This document shows, piece after piece, positions 14,234-19,347 of a DNA stretch of 19,347 nucleotides. The DNA is from Actinomycetota bacterium. Its GTDB lineage: Bacteria; Actinomycetota; Acidimicrobiia; Acidimicrobiales; JAHWLA01. Where the stretch lies: assembly GCA_019347595.1 (NCBI GenBank), contig JAHWLA010000019.1, positions 1 through 19,347 on the forward strand, in the 5' to 3' direction. Every line of letters starts with the position of its first letter. Positions within the stretch are counted from its first letter, which is position 1. A program made the translations under genes and the position numbers. The notes below the pieces were generated by a model. The model worked only from the letters and a program-made list of their open reading frames with translations. It had not been told where the DNA came from and searched no databases.

Positions 14234-14445
14234 ATCCGGGGAACCTCTGTCTGTCGTGATTTGTGGAGCAGTCGCGGAGCGACAGCGCGGGTTCGCCGGG
14301 ACCCGCCCCCCTCTTCAATTCCTCTTTCTGCCAATAGCAGAGAGAGGCGCCGTCATGGTACAGGTAGGTGTCTCATCGTCCGACGCATCCACGGCATGAG
14401 CAGTTCGGGTGATTCCGTCCCCGCCTGCACCCCTACGATTGCCCG
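14234..14445. other. Divergent intergenic region between RTX gene and PHP gene
   Basis: 212 bp with no gene. It should hold the RTX promoter on the minus strand; a TACCAT hexamer (plus-strand 14354-14359) is a candidate -10, but no convincing -35 accompanies it. Two hairpins are present: 14321-14331 with 14337-14347 (11 pairs counting one U-G), and 14287-14292 with 14301-14306 (6 pairs). Both would lie in the RTX leader if transcription starts near 14348. The PHP promoter is at its right end. Confidence 0.4.
14434..14439 (+). promoter_or_regulatory. Candidate -10 element of a leaderless PHP-gene transcript
   Basis: TACGAT fits TAnnnT and ends 6 nt before the GTG start at 14446, the spacing expected when transcription begins at or near the start codon. 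No Shine-Dalgarno sequence precedes the GTG, which agrees with leaderless translation, common in actinobacteria. The -35 region (near 14411) is poor. Confidence 0.5.
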
Positions 14446-15312
14446 GTGCTCGACTACCACCTCCACCTGTGGCCGCACGGCCGCCCCAGCGAGGGCCCGA
14501 CCCTCGGCCAACTGGCGGCCTACTGCGAGCAGGCGCAGGCCGCGGGTGTCACCGAGATCGCCCTCACCGAGCACCTCTTCCGCTTCGTCCAAGCCGATAG
14601 CGCCCTCGCCGGGTTCTGGGACGACGACCCCGACCCCGCCCTCCGCAGCACCATGGCCGCCTACTGGGCCGAGCACGCCCACGCCGACCTCGACCTCTAC
14701 GTGAGCGTTGTGCTGGAGGCCAAGGCGGCGGGCCTTCCCGTCGTCCTCGGCCTGGAGGTCGACCACTATGCGGGCCGCATGGACAAGGTGGCCGCCCTGC
14801 TCGACGGCTACCCGTTCGACGTCCTGCTCGGCTCCGTCCACTGGATCGGCGCCTGGGGGTTCGACGACTACGACAACCCGGTCGTCGCCGCCGAATGGGA
14901 CAACCGGGCCATAGAGGACGTCTGGCGCCGGTACACCGAGGCCCTCGAGGAGCTGGCCGACAGCCGGGTCTGCGACGTCCTCGCCCACCCCGACCTGTGC
15001 AAGGTCACCGGGCGTCTGCCCCGCACACCGGACGAGTTCTACGACCGCATGGCCGAGGCTGCCGCCCGCACGGGCATGGCCGCCGAGGTGTCGTCGGCAG
15101 GCTTTCGCAAGCCCGTCGGCGAGGCTTACCCGGCCCCACCCCTCCTCGCCCGCTTCAAGGAGCACGGCATCCCCGTCACCACTGCCTCCGACGCCCACGA
15201 CGCCCCCACCGTCGCCCACCGCAGCGCCGACCTCCGCACCCTCCTCACCGCCGCCGGCTACGACTCCCTCCGCGCCTACGACCGCCGCCGCCCCACGGAC
15301 GTCGCCCTGTGA
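14446..15312 (+). CDS. PHP-domain phosphoesterase (histidinol-phosphatase-like)
   Basis: A 288-aa metal-dependent phosphoesterase of the PHP superfamily, nearest in wording to HisK-type histidinol phosphatases. Metal-ligand candidates appear in the usual order: D3-x-H5-x-H7, TEH with E42-H43, GLEVDHY with E103 and D105, GSVHW with H131, LAHPDL with H180, and ASDAH with D248 and H250. It could hydrolyse histidinol phosphate or another phosphomonoester; no other histidine-biosynthesis gene is near, so the pathway is open. The GTG start has no ribosome binding site but a -10 hexamer just upstream. Its stop overlaps the start of pdtaS by 4 nt (GTGA), so the kinase is probably expressed from this transcript. 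Confidence 0.85.
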   Translation: MLDYHLHLWPHGRPSEGPTLGQLAAYCEQAQAAGVTEIALTEHLFRFVQADSALAGFWDDDPDPALRSTMAAYWAEHAHADLDLYVSVVLEAKAAGLPVVLGLEVDHYAGRMDKVAALLDGYPFDVLLGSVHWIGAWGFDDYDNPVVAAEWDNRAIEDVWRRYTEALEELADSRVCDVLAHPDLCKVTGRLPRTPDEFYDRMAEAAARTGMAAEVSSAGFRKPVGEAYPAPPLLARFKEHGIPVTTASDAHDAPTVAHRSADLRTLLTAAGYDSLRAYDRRRPTDVAL

Positions 15313-16763
15313 GCACCCCGGCCGAACTGGCCCAGCAGACGTCGCTCGACAGCGCCGCCCTCGGCCACCTCCAGCGCCTCATGGGCTCGTGGGGCATGTT
15401 GGCCGACCTCTGCTTCGCCGACCTCCTCCTCTTCGTCCCCGTCAAGACGGGCGAAGGCTTCCTCGTCTTCGGCCAGATGCGCCCCACCACCGGCCAGACC
15501 CTCCACCGCGAGGACCTTGTCGGCACCGTCATGAGCGAGGACGACCGCCCGTGGGTGGCCCGCTCGTGGCGCGGCCAGGAGATCGTCGAGGGCGAGCTGG
15601 TGCTCAACGGGCGAGGCGAGCACGCCCGCGTGCAGTGCATCCCCGTCCGCCACCAGGGCCGGGTCGTCGCCGTCCTCACGCGGGAGGCGCCCCAGACGGT
15701 GGGCCGCCGCCCCGGTGAGCTCGAGCGCGTCTATGTCGAGACGTTCGAGCGCTTCGCCCGCATGGTCGTCCGCGGCGAGTTCCCCTTCGCCGTCGAGGAC
15801 GTGCACACGTCGGAGTCGCCCCGCGTCGGCGACGGCGTGCTGCTGCTCGACTCCGGCGGCCGGGTGGAGTACGCCTCGCCCAACGCGGTCAACGCCATGC
15901 ACCGCATGGGCGTCTACTCCAACACCGTCGGCATGCGCCTCGACGAGCTCGGGGTGGAGGAGACCGCCGTCCAGCGCGCCTTCTTCGACGCCGTGCCCAT
16001 CACCGAGGAGATCGAGCGCCGGCCCGACGTCATCGTCTCGCTGAGCTGCATCCCCCTGCTCGACGAGGGCGAGGTGTCGGGCGCCCTGGTGCTGCTCCGC
16101 GACGTCACCGACCTGCGCCGCCGCGACCGCCTCCTCATCTCCAAGGACGCCACCATCCGCGAGGTCCACCACCGGGTCAAGAACAACCTGCAGACGATCT
16201 CCTCCCTGCTGCGCCTCCAGGGCCGTCGCCTGTCGCCCGGCGAGGGCAAGGTCGCCCTCCAGGAGGCCGAGCGCCGCATCCGCTCCATCGCCCTCGTCCA
16301 CGAGATCCTCTCCCGCGAGGCGGGCGACCAGGTCGACTTCAACGAGATCATCGACCCGCTGGTGCGCATGGCCCGCGAGGGCGTGCTGTCGCCGGACCGG
16401 CCGGTGGGGTTCTTCGTGGAGGGCGACGCGGGCGAACTGCCCGCCGAATTGGCCACGCCCCTGGCGGTCGTCCTCACCGAACTGCTCCAGAACGCGGTCG
16501 AGCACGCCTTCCCCGAGGACTACACGGGCACCGACGACCGCACCATCGAGGTGACGCTCCGCAACGACGGCGCCGAGTTGCACGTCCGGGTGGCCGACAA
16601 CGGCGCCGGGCTGCCCTCCGACTTCGCCATCGACGACACCAAGAGCTTGGGGCTGTCCATCGTGCGCGACCTCGTCACCGGCCAACTCGGCGGGCAGATC
16701 GACATGCGCACCGACGGGGGGACCGTCGTCGACCTGCGTATCTCCGTCGACGAGCGGGCCTGA
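15309..16763 (+). CDS. pdtaS: PdtaS-type sensor histidine kinase
   Basis: A 484-aa soluble kinase (no membrane segment) of the HisKA_2/HWE-like class. It has an N-terminal GAF-like sensor domain (about 10-150), a PAS domain (about 170-270, GVLLLDSGGRVEYASPNAVNAM), the dimerisation/phosphoacceptor helix REVHHRVKNNLQTISSLLRL (284-303) with His287/His288, and an ATPase domain with N-box ELLQNAVEHA (Asn395), G1 ADNGAGLP (429-436) and G2 SLGLSIV (446-452). This matches M. tuberculosis PdtaS (Rv3220c), which phosphorylates PdtaR, an ANTAR RNA-binding antiterminator. No pdtaR lies in the window. As in mycobacteria, the gene is convergent with whiB1. GTG 15309 was chosen because it overlaps the previous stop as GTGA and gives the family's usual N-terminus and length. 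Confidence 0.9.
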   Translation: MSTPAELAQQTSLDSAALGHLQRLMGSWGMLADLCFADLLLFVPVKTGEGFLVFGQMRPTTGQTLHREDLVGTVMSEDDRPWVARSWRGQEIVEGELVLNGRGEHARVQCIPVRHQGRVVAVLTREAPQTVGRRPGELERVYVETFERFARMVVRGEFPFAVEDVHTSESPRVGDGVLLLDSGGRVEYASPNAVNAMHRMGVYSNTVGMRLDELGVEETAVQRAFFDAVPITEEIERRPDVIVSLSCIPLLDEGEVSGALVLLRDVTDLRRRDRLLISKDATIREVHHRVKNNLQTISSLLRLQGRRLSPGEGKVALQEAERRIRSIALVHEILSREAGDQVDFNEIIDPLVRMAREGVLSPDRPVGFFVEGDAGELPAELATPLAVVLTELLQNAVEHAFPEDYTGTDDRTIEVTLRNDGAELHVRVADNGAGLPSDFAIDDTKSLGLSIVRDLVTGQLGGQIDMRTDGGTVVDLRISVDERA

Positions 16764-16775
16764 GCCCGGACGCGA

Positions 16776-16800
16776 CGAACGGCCCCGACGGGGCCGTTCG
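16776..16800. terminator. Perfect 11-bp hairpin between convergent pdtaS and whiB
   Basis: Arms 16776-16786 (CGAACGGCCCC) and 16790-16800 are exact reverse complements around GAC. It sits 13 nt after the pdtaS stop and 28 nt after the whiB stop on the opposite strand, so it can act in both directions. Confidence 0.8.
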
Positions 16801-16828
16801 GACGATCACCCGGCGAGGGCCGGAGGAG

Positions 16829-17122
16829 CTAGGAGACGGCTCGCCGCTGGCGCTGCACCCACTGCTTGCGCAGCTTGCGGCGCTCCTCCTCGGAGGTGCC
16901 GCCCCACACGCCCGACTCCTGGTTGGTGGCCAGGGCGAACTCCAGGCACGACGCCTGGGCGTCGCAGCTCCGGCACACCGACTTGGCTGCATCGATCTGC
17001 TCGAGGGCGGGCCCGGTGGTGCCTACGGGGAAGAACAGGTCGGGGTCGGTGTCGCGGCAGGCTGCGCGGTCGCGCCAGTCCTCGGCGTCCCAGTCGATTG
17101 AGCGGCTCCACGTGAGCGCCAC
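16829..17122 (-). CDS. whiB1: WhiB1-like iron-sulfur transcription factor
   Basis: A 97-aa Wbl-family protein that binds a [4Fe-4S] cluster and acts as a transcriptional regulator, with sigma factor as partner. The four cluster cysteines are C22, C50, C53 and C59 (C-x27-C-x2-C-x5-C); the turn GVWGG is at 71-75, followed by a basic DNA-binding tail (RRKLRKQWVQRQRR). CRDTDPDLFFPVG and AKSVCRSC closely resemble M. tuberculosis WhiB1, and the convergent pdtaS neighbour supports orthology. In mycobacteria WhiB1 is essential and its cluster is NO-sensitive. The GTG start at 17122 follows a GAGGAGG ribosome binding site (plus 17127-17133). The longer upstream open frame is not supported. The leader holds a Crp-like palindrome. 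Confidence 0.93.
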   Translation of the reverse strand: MALTWSRSIDWDAEDWRDRAACRDTDPDLFFPVGTTGPALEQIDAAKSVCRSCDAQASCLEFALATNQESGVWGGTSEEERRKLRKQWVQRQRRAVS

Positions 17123-17153
17123 ATCGCCTCCTCGGCGGTCTTGGTCGGGGGGG

Positions 17154-17171
17154 TTGTGATTCCGTTCACAA
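17154..17171. promoter_or_regulatory. Crp/Fnr-type palindrome in the whiB1 leader
   Basis: TTGTGATTCCGTTCACAA contains an exact TGTGA-N6-TCACA, the consensus of Crp-family regulators. M. tuberculosis whiB1 is a known target of the cAMP-responsive Crp homologue Rv3676. The site lies 32-49 nt upstream of the whiB start codon, downstream of the promoter I propose, a position that favours repression or an additional promoter. A lone TGTGA at 17184-17188 could be a weak second half-site. Confidence 0.6.
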
Positions 17172-17215
17172 AGCCCGCCGCTCTGTGAACACCTCGGGGA
17201 ACGTTCGGTACAGGT

Positions 17216-17244
17216 AGCGTAAGGCGGGCTGCGTGCAATTGCAA
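17216..17244 (-). promoter_or_regulatory. Candidate sigma-70-type promoter of whiB1
   Basis: On the minus strand, TTGCAA (17244-17239) and TACGCT (17221-17216) are separated by exactly 17 nt, close to the housekeeping consensus TTGACA/TAnnnT. Transcription would start near 17209, giving a leader of about 87 nt that contains the Crp-like site. The -35 overlaps the palindrome TGCAATTGCA (17234-17243). Confidence 0.5.
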
Positions 17245-17278
17245 GCAGTCTGCAACGATTTTTTGGGGTTCCAAAAGT

Positions 17279-17986
17279 GTGATTTCCGTCATAGCGCATC
17301 GGGGGGCGTCCCGGGCCTTTCCCGAGAACACGGTCGATGCCTTCGCCGCCGCCGTCCGGGTGGGCGCCGACGGGGTGGAGCTCGACGTGCGACGCAGCGC
17401 CGACGGGGCGCTGGTCGTCCGCCACGACCCCACGCTGCCCGACGGCCGGGTTGTCGCAAACACGGTTGTGGCCGACTTGCCCGACTGGCTGCCGCTGCTC
17501 GACGCCGCGCTGGATGCCTGCCATGGCATCTCGGTCAACATCGAGATCAAGAACCTGCCCCACGAGCCGGGCTGGGACCCCACCGAGGCGATCGCGGTCG
17601 ACGTCGCCCGCCTGGCCGGCGACCGCCCGGCCGCCGCGCAGACGGGACACATCAGCGTCTCCGCCTTCACCCTGGCCACCATCGACGCCGTGCGGGCCGC
17701 CGAGCCCGCCCTTCCCACCGGCTGGCTCACGCTGGCGGGCTATGACCAACTGGCAGCGGTCGAGACAGCCGCCGATCGCGGGCACGCCGCCCTGCACCCG
17801 CACCACCACGGCGTGTCGGCGGCGGTCGTCGATGCGGCCCACGACGCCCGGCTGGCTGTCGTCACCTGGACGGTCGACGAGCCCGACCGCCTGCGGGCCA
17901 TGGCCGACATGGGCGTCGACGCCGTGATCACCAACGTGCCCGACGTGGCCCTCGACGTGCTGGCCCCCTGGCGTCAGGGGACGTAG
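17279..17986 (+). CDS. Glycerophosphodiester phosphodiesterase (GDPD family)
   Basis: A 235-aa cytosolic-type GDPD, which cleaves glycerophosphodiesters to glycerol-3-phosphate and an alcohol. Family motifs are present: IAHRG with catalytic His7-Arg8, PENT, GVELDVRR with Glu34 and Asp36, VVRHDPTL with catalytic His49, NIEIKN, and the C-terminal VVTWTVDEPDRLRAMADMGVDAVITN pattern in shorter form (W-T-V-D, then DAVITN). No signal peptide is seen, so it is closer to UgpQ than to secreted GlpQ. GTG 17279 has GGGG 10 nt upstream; a GTG two bases earlier runs straight into a stop. Its 3' end overlaps the opposing lipid kinase gene by 13 bp, so no terminator separates them. It is divergent from whiB1. 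Confidence 0.92.
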   Translation: MISVIAHRGASRAFPENTVDAFAAAVRVGADGVELDVRRSADGALVVRHDPTLPDGRVVANTVVADLPDWLPLLDAALDACHGISVNIEIKNLPHEPGWDPTEAIAVDVARLAGDRPAAAQTGHISVSAFTLATIDAVRAAEPALPTGWLTLAGYDQLAAVETAADRGHAALHPHHHGVSAAVVDAAHDARLAVVTWTVDEPDRLRAMADMGVDAVITNVPDVALDVLAPWRQGT

Positions 17987-18870
17987 AGGTCGAGGCAGTC
18001 GGAGTGGTGGCGCAGTTCCACGGTCTCCACCTCGCCCAGGAAGTCGCCGTCGACTTGGTAGGGGAACGGGCCGTTCCCTGTCGCGGTCAACGCCGTGAGG
18101 CCGTCGCGCAGCACCACGTGGCGCGACCGGCGCAGGTGGCGGCACGAGCGCATCGCCGAGCCCGCGGCCGTGATCACCGTCGAGATCCGGAGGTTGCGGA
18201 AGGCGACCAGCGACAGCGCGCTGTCGAGCCCGGCGGCGGGCGAGGTCTTGATGGGCAGGTTGCCGAGGTAGGTGTACGGGTCGGTGTTCTGGACGATGGC
18301 GAAGTAGCTGTCGACGCCGTCGATCGTGAATCGGGGGCGCGACTTGTCGTAGTGCCGGAACCAGGTGGCGAAGGCGGCATAGACGAACAACGGGTGGCCC
18401 GCATAGCGCTTGAGCGAGCCCCGCTTCTCCACCTGCTCCACCACGGCGGCGTCGAAGCCGAGGCCGACGTGGAACAGGAAGTAGCGGCCGTTGAGCGAGC
18501 CGAGCCCGATGCGCCGACGCGACCCCGCCGCCATGGCGGCCAGCAGTTCGCCGGTGGCCTCCACGGCGTCGTTGGTCATGCCGATGGTGCGGGCGAACAC
18601 GTTGGTCGACCCCCCGGGCAGGACGCCGAGGGCGGTGCTGCTGCCGGCCAGCCCGTTGGCCGCCTCGTTCAGGGTGCCGTCGCCGCCGAGCACCACCACG
18701 GCGTCGAGGCCGTCGGCCGCCGCGCCCTGGGCCAGGCGGGTGGCGTGCCCCCGGCGCGAGGTCTCGGCCATGGTGACGTCGTGGTCGGCCGACAAGGCCT
18801 TCTGGATGACCACCCGGGCCCGCGCCGTCACCGCCGAGGCGGAGGTGTTGACCAGCAGGAGGATGTTCAC
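17974..18870 (-). CDS. Diacylglycerol kinase-family lipid kinase
   Basis: A 298-aa protein of the DAGK_cat/YegS-DgkB type, which phosphorylates diacylglycerol or a related lipid with ATP. Visible are VNILLLVNTSASA at the start, the nucleotide-binding VVVLGGDGTLNEAANGL (GGDGT at 62-66), LGVLPGGSTNVFARTIGM (84-94) and a beta-rich C-terminal half (YQVDGDFLGEVETVELRH). No membrane segment is evident. GTG 18870 was chosen because it gives the normal family N-terminus and follows a GGGGGG ribosome binding site (plus 18879-18884, 8 nt away). An in-frame start further up at 18927 would lie inside a hairpin. Together with the overlapping phosphodiesterase gene this is a phospholipid turnover pair on opposite strands. 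Confidence 0.9.
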   Translation of the reverse strand: MNILLLVNTSASAVTARARVVIQKALSADHDVTMAETSRRGHATRLAQGAAADGLDAVVVLGGDGTLNEAANGLAGSSTALGVLPGGSTNVFARTIGMTNDAVEATGELLAAMAAGSRRRIGLGSLNGRYFLFHVGLGFDAAVVEQVEKRGSLKRYAGHPLFVYAAFATWFRHYDKSRPRFTIDGVDSYFAIVQNTDPYTYLGNLPIKTSPAAGLDSALSLVAFRNLRISTVITAAGSAMRSCRHLRRSRHVVLRDGLTALTATGNGPFPYQVDGDFLGEVETVELRHHSDCLDLYVP

Positions 18871-18880
18871 AGCGGAAACC

Positions 18881-18938
18881 CCCCGTTCTCGTTGCGGAAG
18901 TGCGCGCTCCCGTGCGCAGTTCCGCAACGAGAACGGGG
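18881..18938 (-). terminator. 58-nt hairpin between the sigma factor and lipid kinase genes
   Basis: Arms 18881-18899 and 18920-18938 are 19-nt exact reverse complements. Inside, 18901-18907 pairs with 18912-18918 (7 pairs, one G-U) after a single G-G mismatch, leaving a 4-nt loop. It starts 8 nt after the sigma factor stop, so it is probably that gene's terminator. Its distal arm includes four of the six G's of the kinase's ribosome binding site, so read-through RNA would hide that site. Confidence 0.75.
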
Positions 18939-18946
18939 CGGGGCGG

Positions 18947-19347
18947 TCACTCGTCGTCGGAGGCGGCGGCGCGGAGCTGGGCCAGGCTGCGGGCCAGCAG
19001 GCGCGACACGTGCATCTGGCTGATGCCCAGCCGCGACGCGATCTCCGACTGCGTCAGCCCCTCGAAGAAGCGCAGGTGCAGGATCTTCTGCTCCCGCGGC
19101 GGCAGCTTGCTTATCAACGGCGACAGCGCGGCGCGGTGTTCGGCGTCGATCATGAGCGGGTCGTCGGCGCCCATGTGGGCGCCCAGCGTCTCGCCGTCGT
19201 CGTCGCCGGGGCTGGGCGCGTCGAGGGAGGCGAAGCGGTAGGCCTGGCCCGCTTCCAGGGCCTCCAGCACCTCTTCCTCCGACACCTCGGCCTCGGCGGC
19301 CAGCTCCTGGATGGTGGGGGAGCGGCCCAGCTCCTGGCTCAGCGTGC
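18947..19347 (-). CDS. SigB/SigF-type RNA polymerase sigma factor, 5'-truncated by window edge
   Basis: The C-terminal ~133 residues of a sigma-70 factor of the SigB/SigF/SigG group. The frame is open to the window edge, with TLSQELGRSPTIQELAAEAE as the region 3 segment, then LISKLPPREQKILHLRFFEG and the region 4.2 helix-turn-helix LTQSEIASRLGISQMHVSRL, which binds the -35 element. The SQMHVSRLLARSL wording is characteristic of the stress/sporulation-type group rather than of ECF or housekeeping factors. Regions 1.2-2.4 lie outside the window. The GTG at 19285 is internal and not a start. The gene ends 9 nt before a long hairpin. No anti-sigma factor gene lies within the visible sequence. Confidence 0.9.
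   Translation of the reverse strand, partial: TLSQELGRSPTIQELAAEAEVSEEEVLEALEAGQAYRFASLDAPSPGDDDGETLGAHMGADDPLMIDAEHRAALSPLISKLPPREQKILHLRFFEGLTQSEIASRLGISQMHVSRLLARSLAQLRAAASDDE

Noticed and set aside
14321..14347. Hairpin as a terminator
   Set aside because: It lies between two divergent starts, where no transcript should end. It has one U-G pair on the plus strand, which is an A-C mismatch in minus-strand RNA. It is kept only as part of the intergenic description.
17184..17188. Second Crp site upstream of whiB1
   Set aside because: Only the TGTGA half is present; the other half at N6 spacing does not match TCACA.
17199..17206. GAACGTTC palindrome as a LexA (SOS) box
   Set aside because: The mycobacterial-type box needs four bases between GAAC and GTTC; here there are none.

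Overview
The window looks like chromosomal DNA of a high-GC actinobacterium. The evidence is a WhiB1-type protein convergent with a PdtaS-type sensor kinase, a DUF3107 (TB9.4-like) gene next to a pair of ArsA/Get3-like ATPases, a SigB/SigF-type sigma factor, many GTG starts and GC-rich hairpin terminators without U-tracts. The roughly 42-residue 'GYWLVASDGG(I/V)FSFGDA' repeat is one I associate with Acidimicrobiia and related actinobacteria, so an Acidimicrobiia-like host is my best guess, but this is not proven. I see no tRNA, rRNA, CRISPR, transposase or phage gene.

Layout. (1) 1-557: 3' end of a LivF-type ABC ATPase, closed by a perfect hairpin. (2) 612-3687: a tight four-gene operon in which every product is exported or membrane-anchored: a Thr/Pro-rich anchored protein, a lipoprotein, and two tandem lysyl-oxidase-like proteins that keep the copper-binding histidines and the Lys and Tyr that form the quinone cofactor. 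This is the most interesting part of the window. (3) 3719-5147, minus strand: a dGTPase-family gene followed by a decayed, frameshifted copy of its own 3' third. (4) 5182-9105: an operon of a divergent Lgt, DUF3107, two ArsA-like ATPases and an O-methyltransferase, ending in a hairpin. (5) 9131-14233, minus strand: a 1700-residue secreted protein with a Sec signal, fourteen calcium-binding (RTX-like) modules, one fibronectin III domain and six C-terminal 42-residue repeats that could form a propeller. (6) 14446-16800: a probably leaderless PHP phosphoesterase gene coupled to pdtaS, ending in a two-way terminator shared with whiB. (7) 16829-17244: whiB1-like gene with a recognisable promoter and a perfect TGTGA-N6-TCACA (Crp-type) palindrome in its leader. 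(8) 17279-18938: a glycerophosphodiester phosphodiesterase and a diacylglycerol-kinase-type lipid kinase whose 3' ends overlap, then a 58-nt hairpin that overlaps the kinase's ribosome binding site. (9) 18947-19347: C-terminal part of a SigB/SigF-type sigma factor, cut by the window edge.

How the genes may work together. Much of the window concerns the cell surface: export and lipidation (Lgt, lipoprotein), extracellular amine oxidation and possible cross-linking (the lysyl oxidase pair), a large calcium-binding surface protein, and phospholipid turnover (phosphodiesterase and lipid kinase). The regulatory set (PdtaS, WhiB1, sigma factor) matches the arrangement known around whiB1 in mycobacteria.
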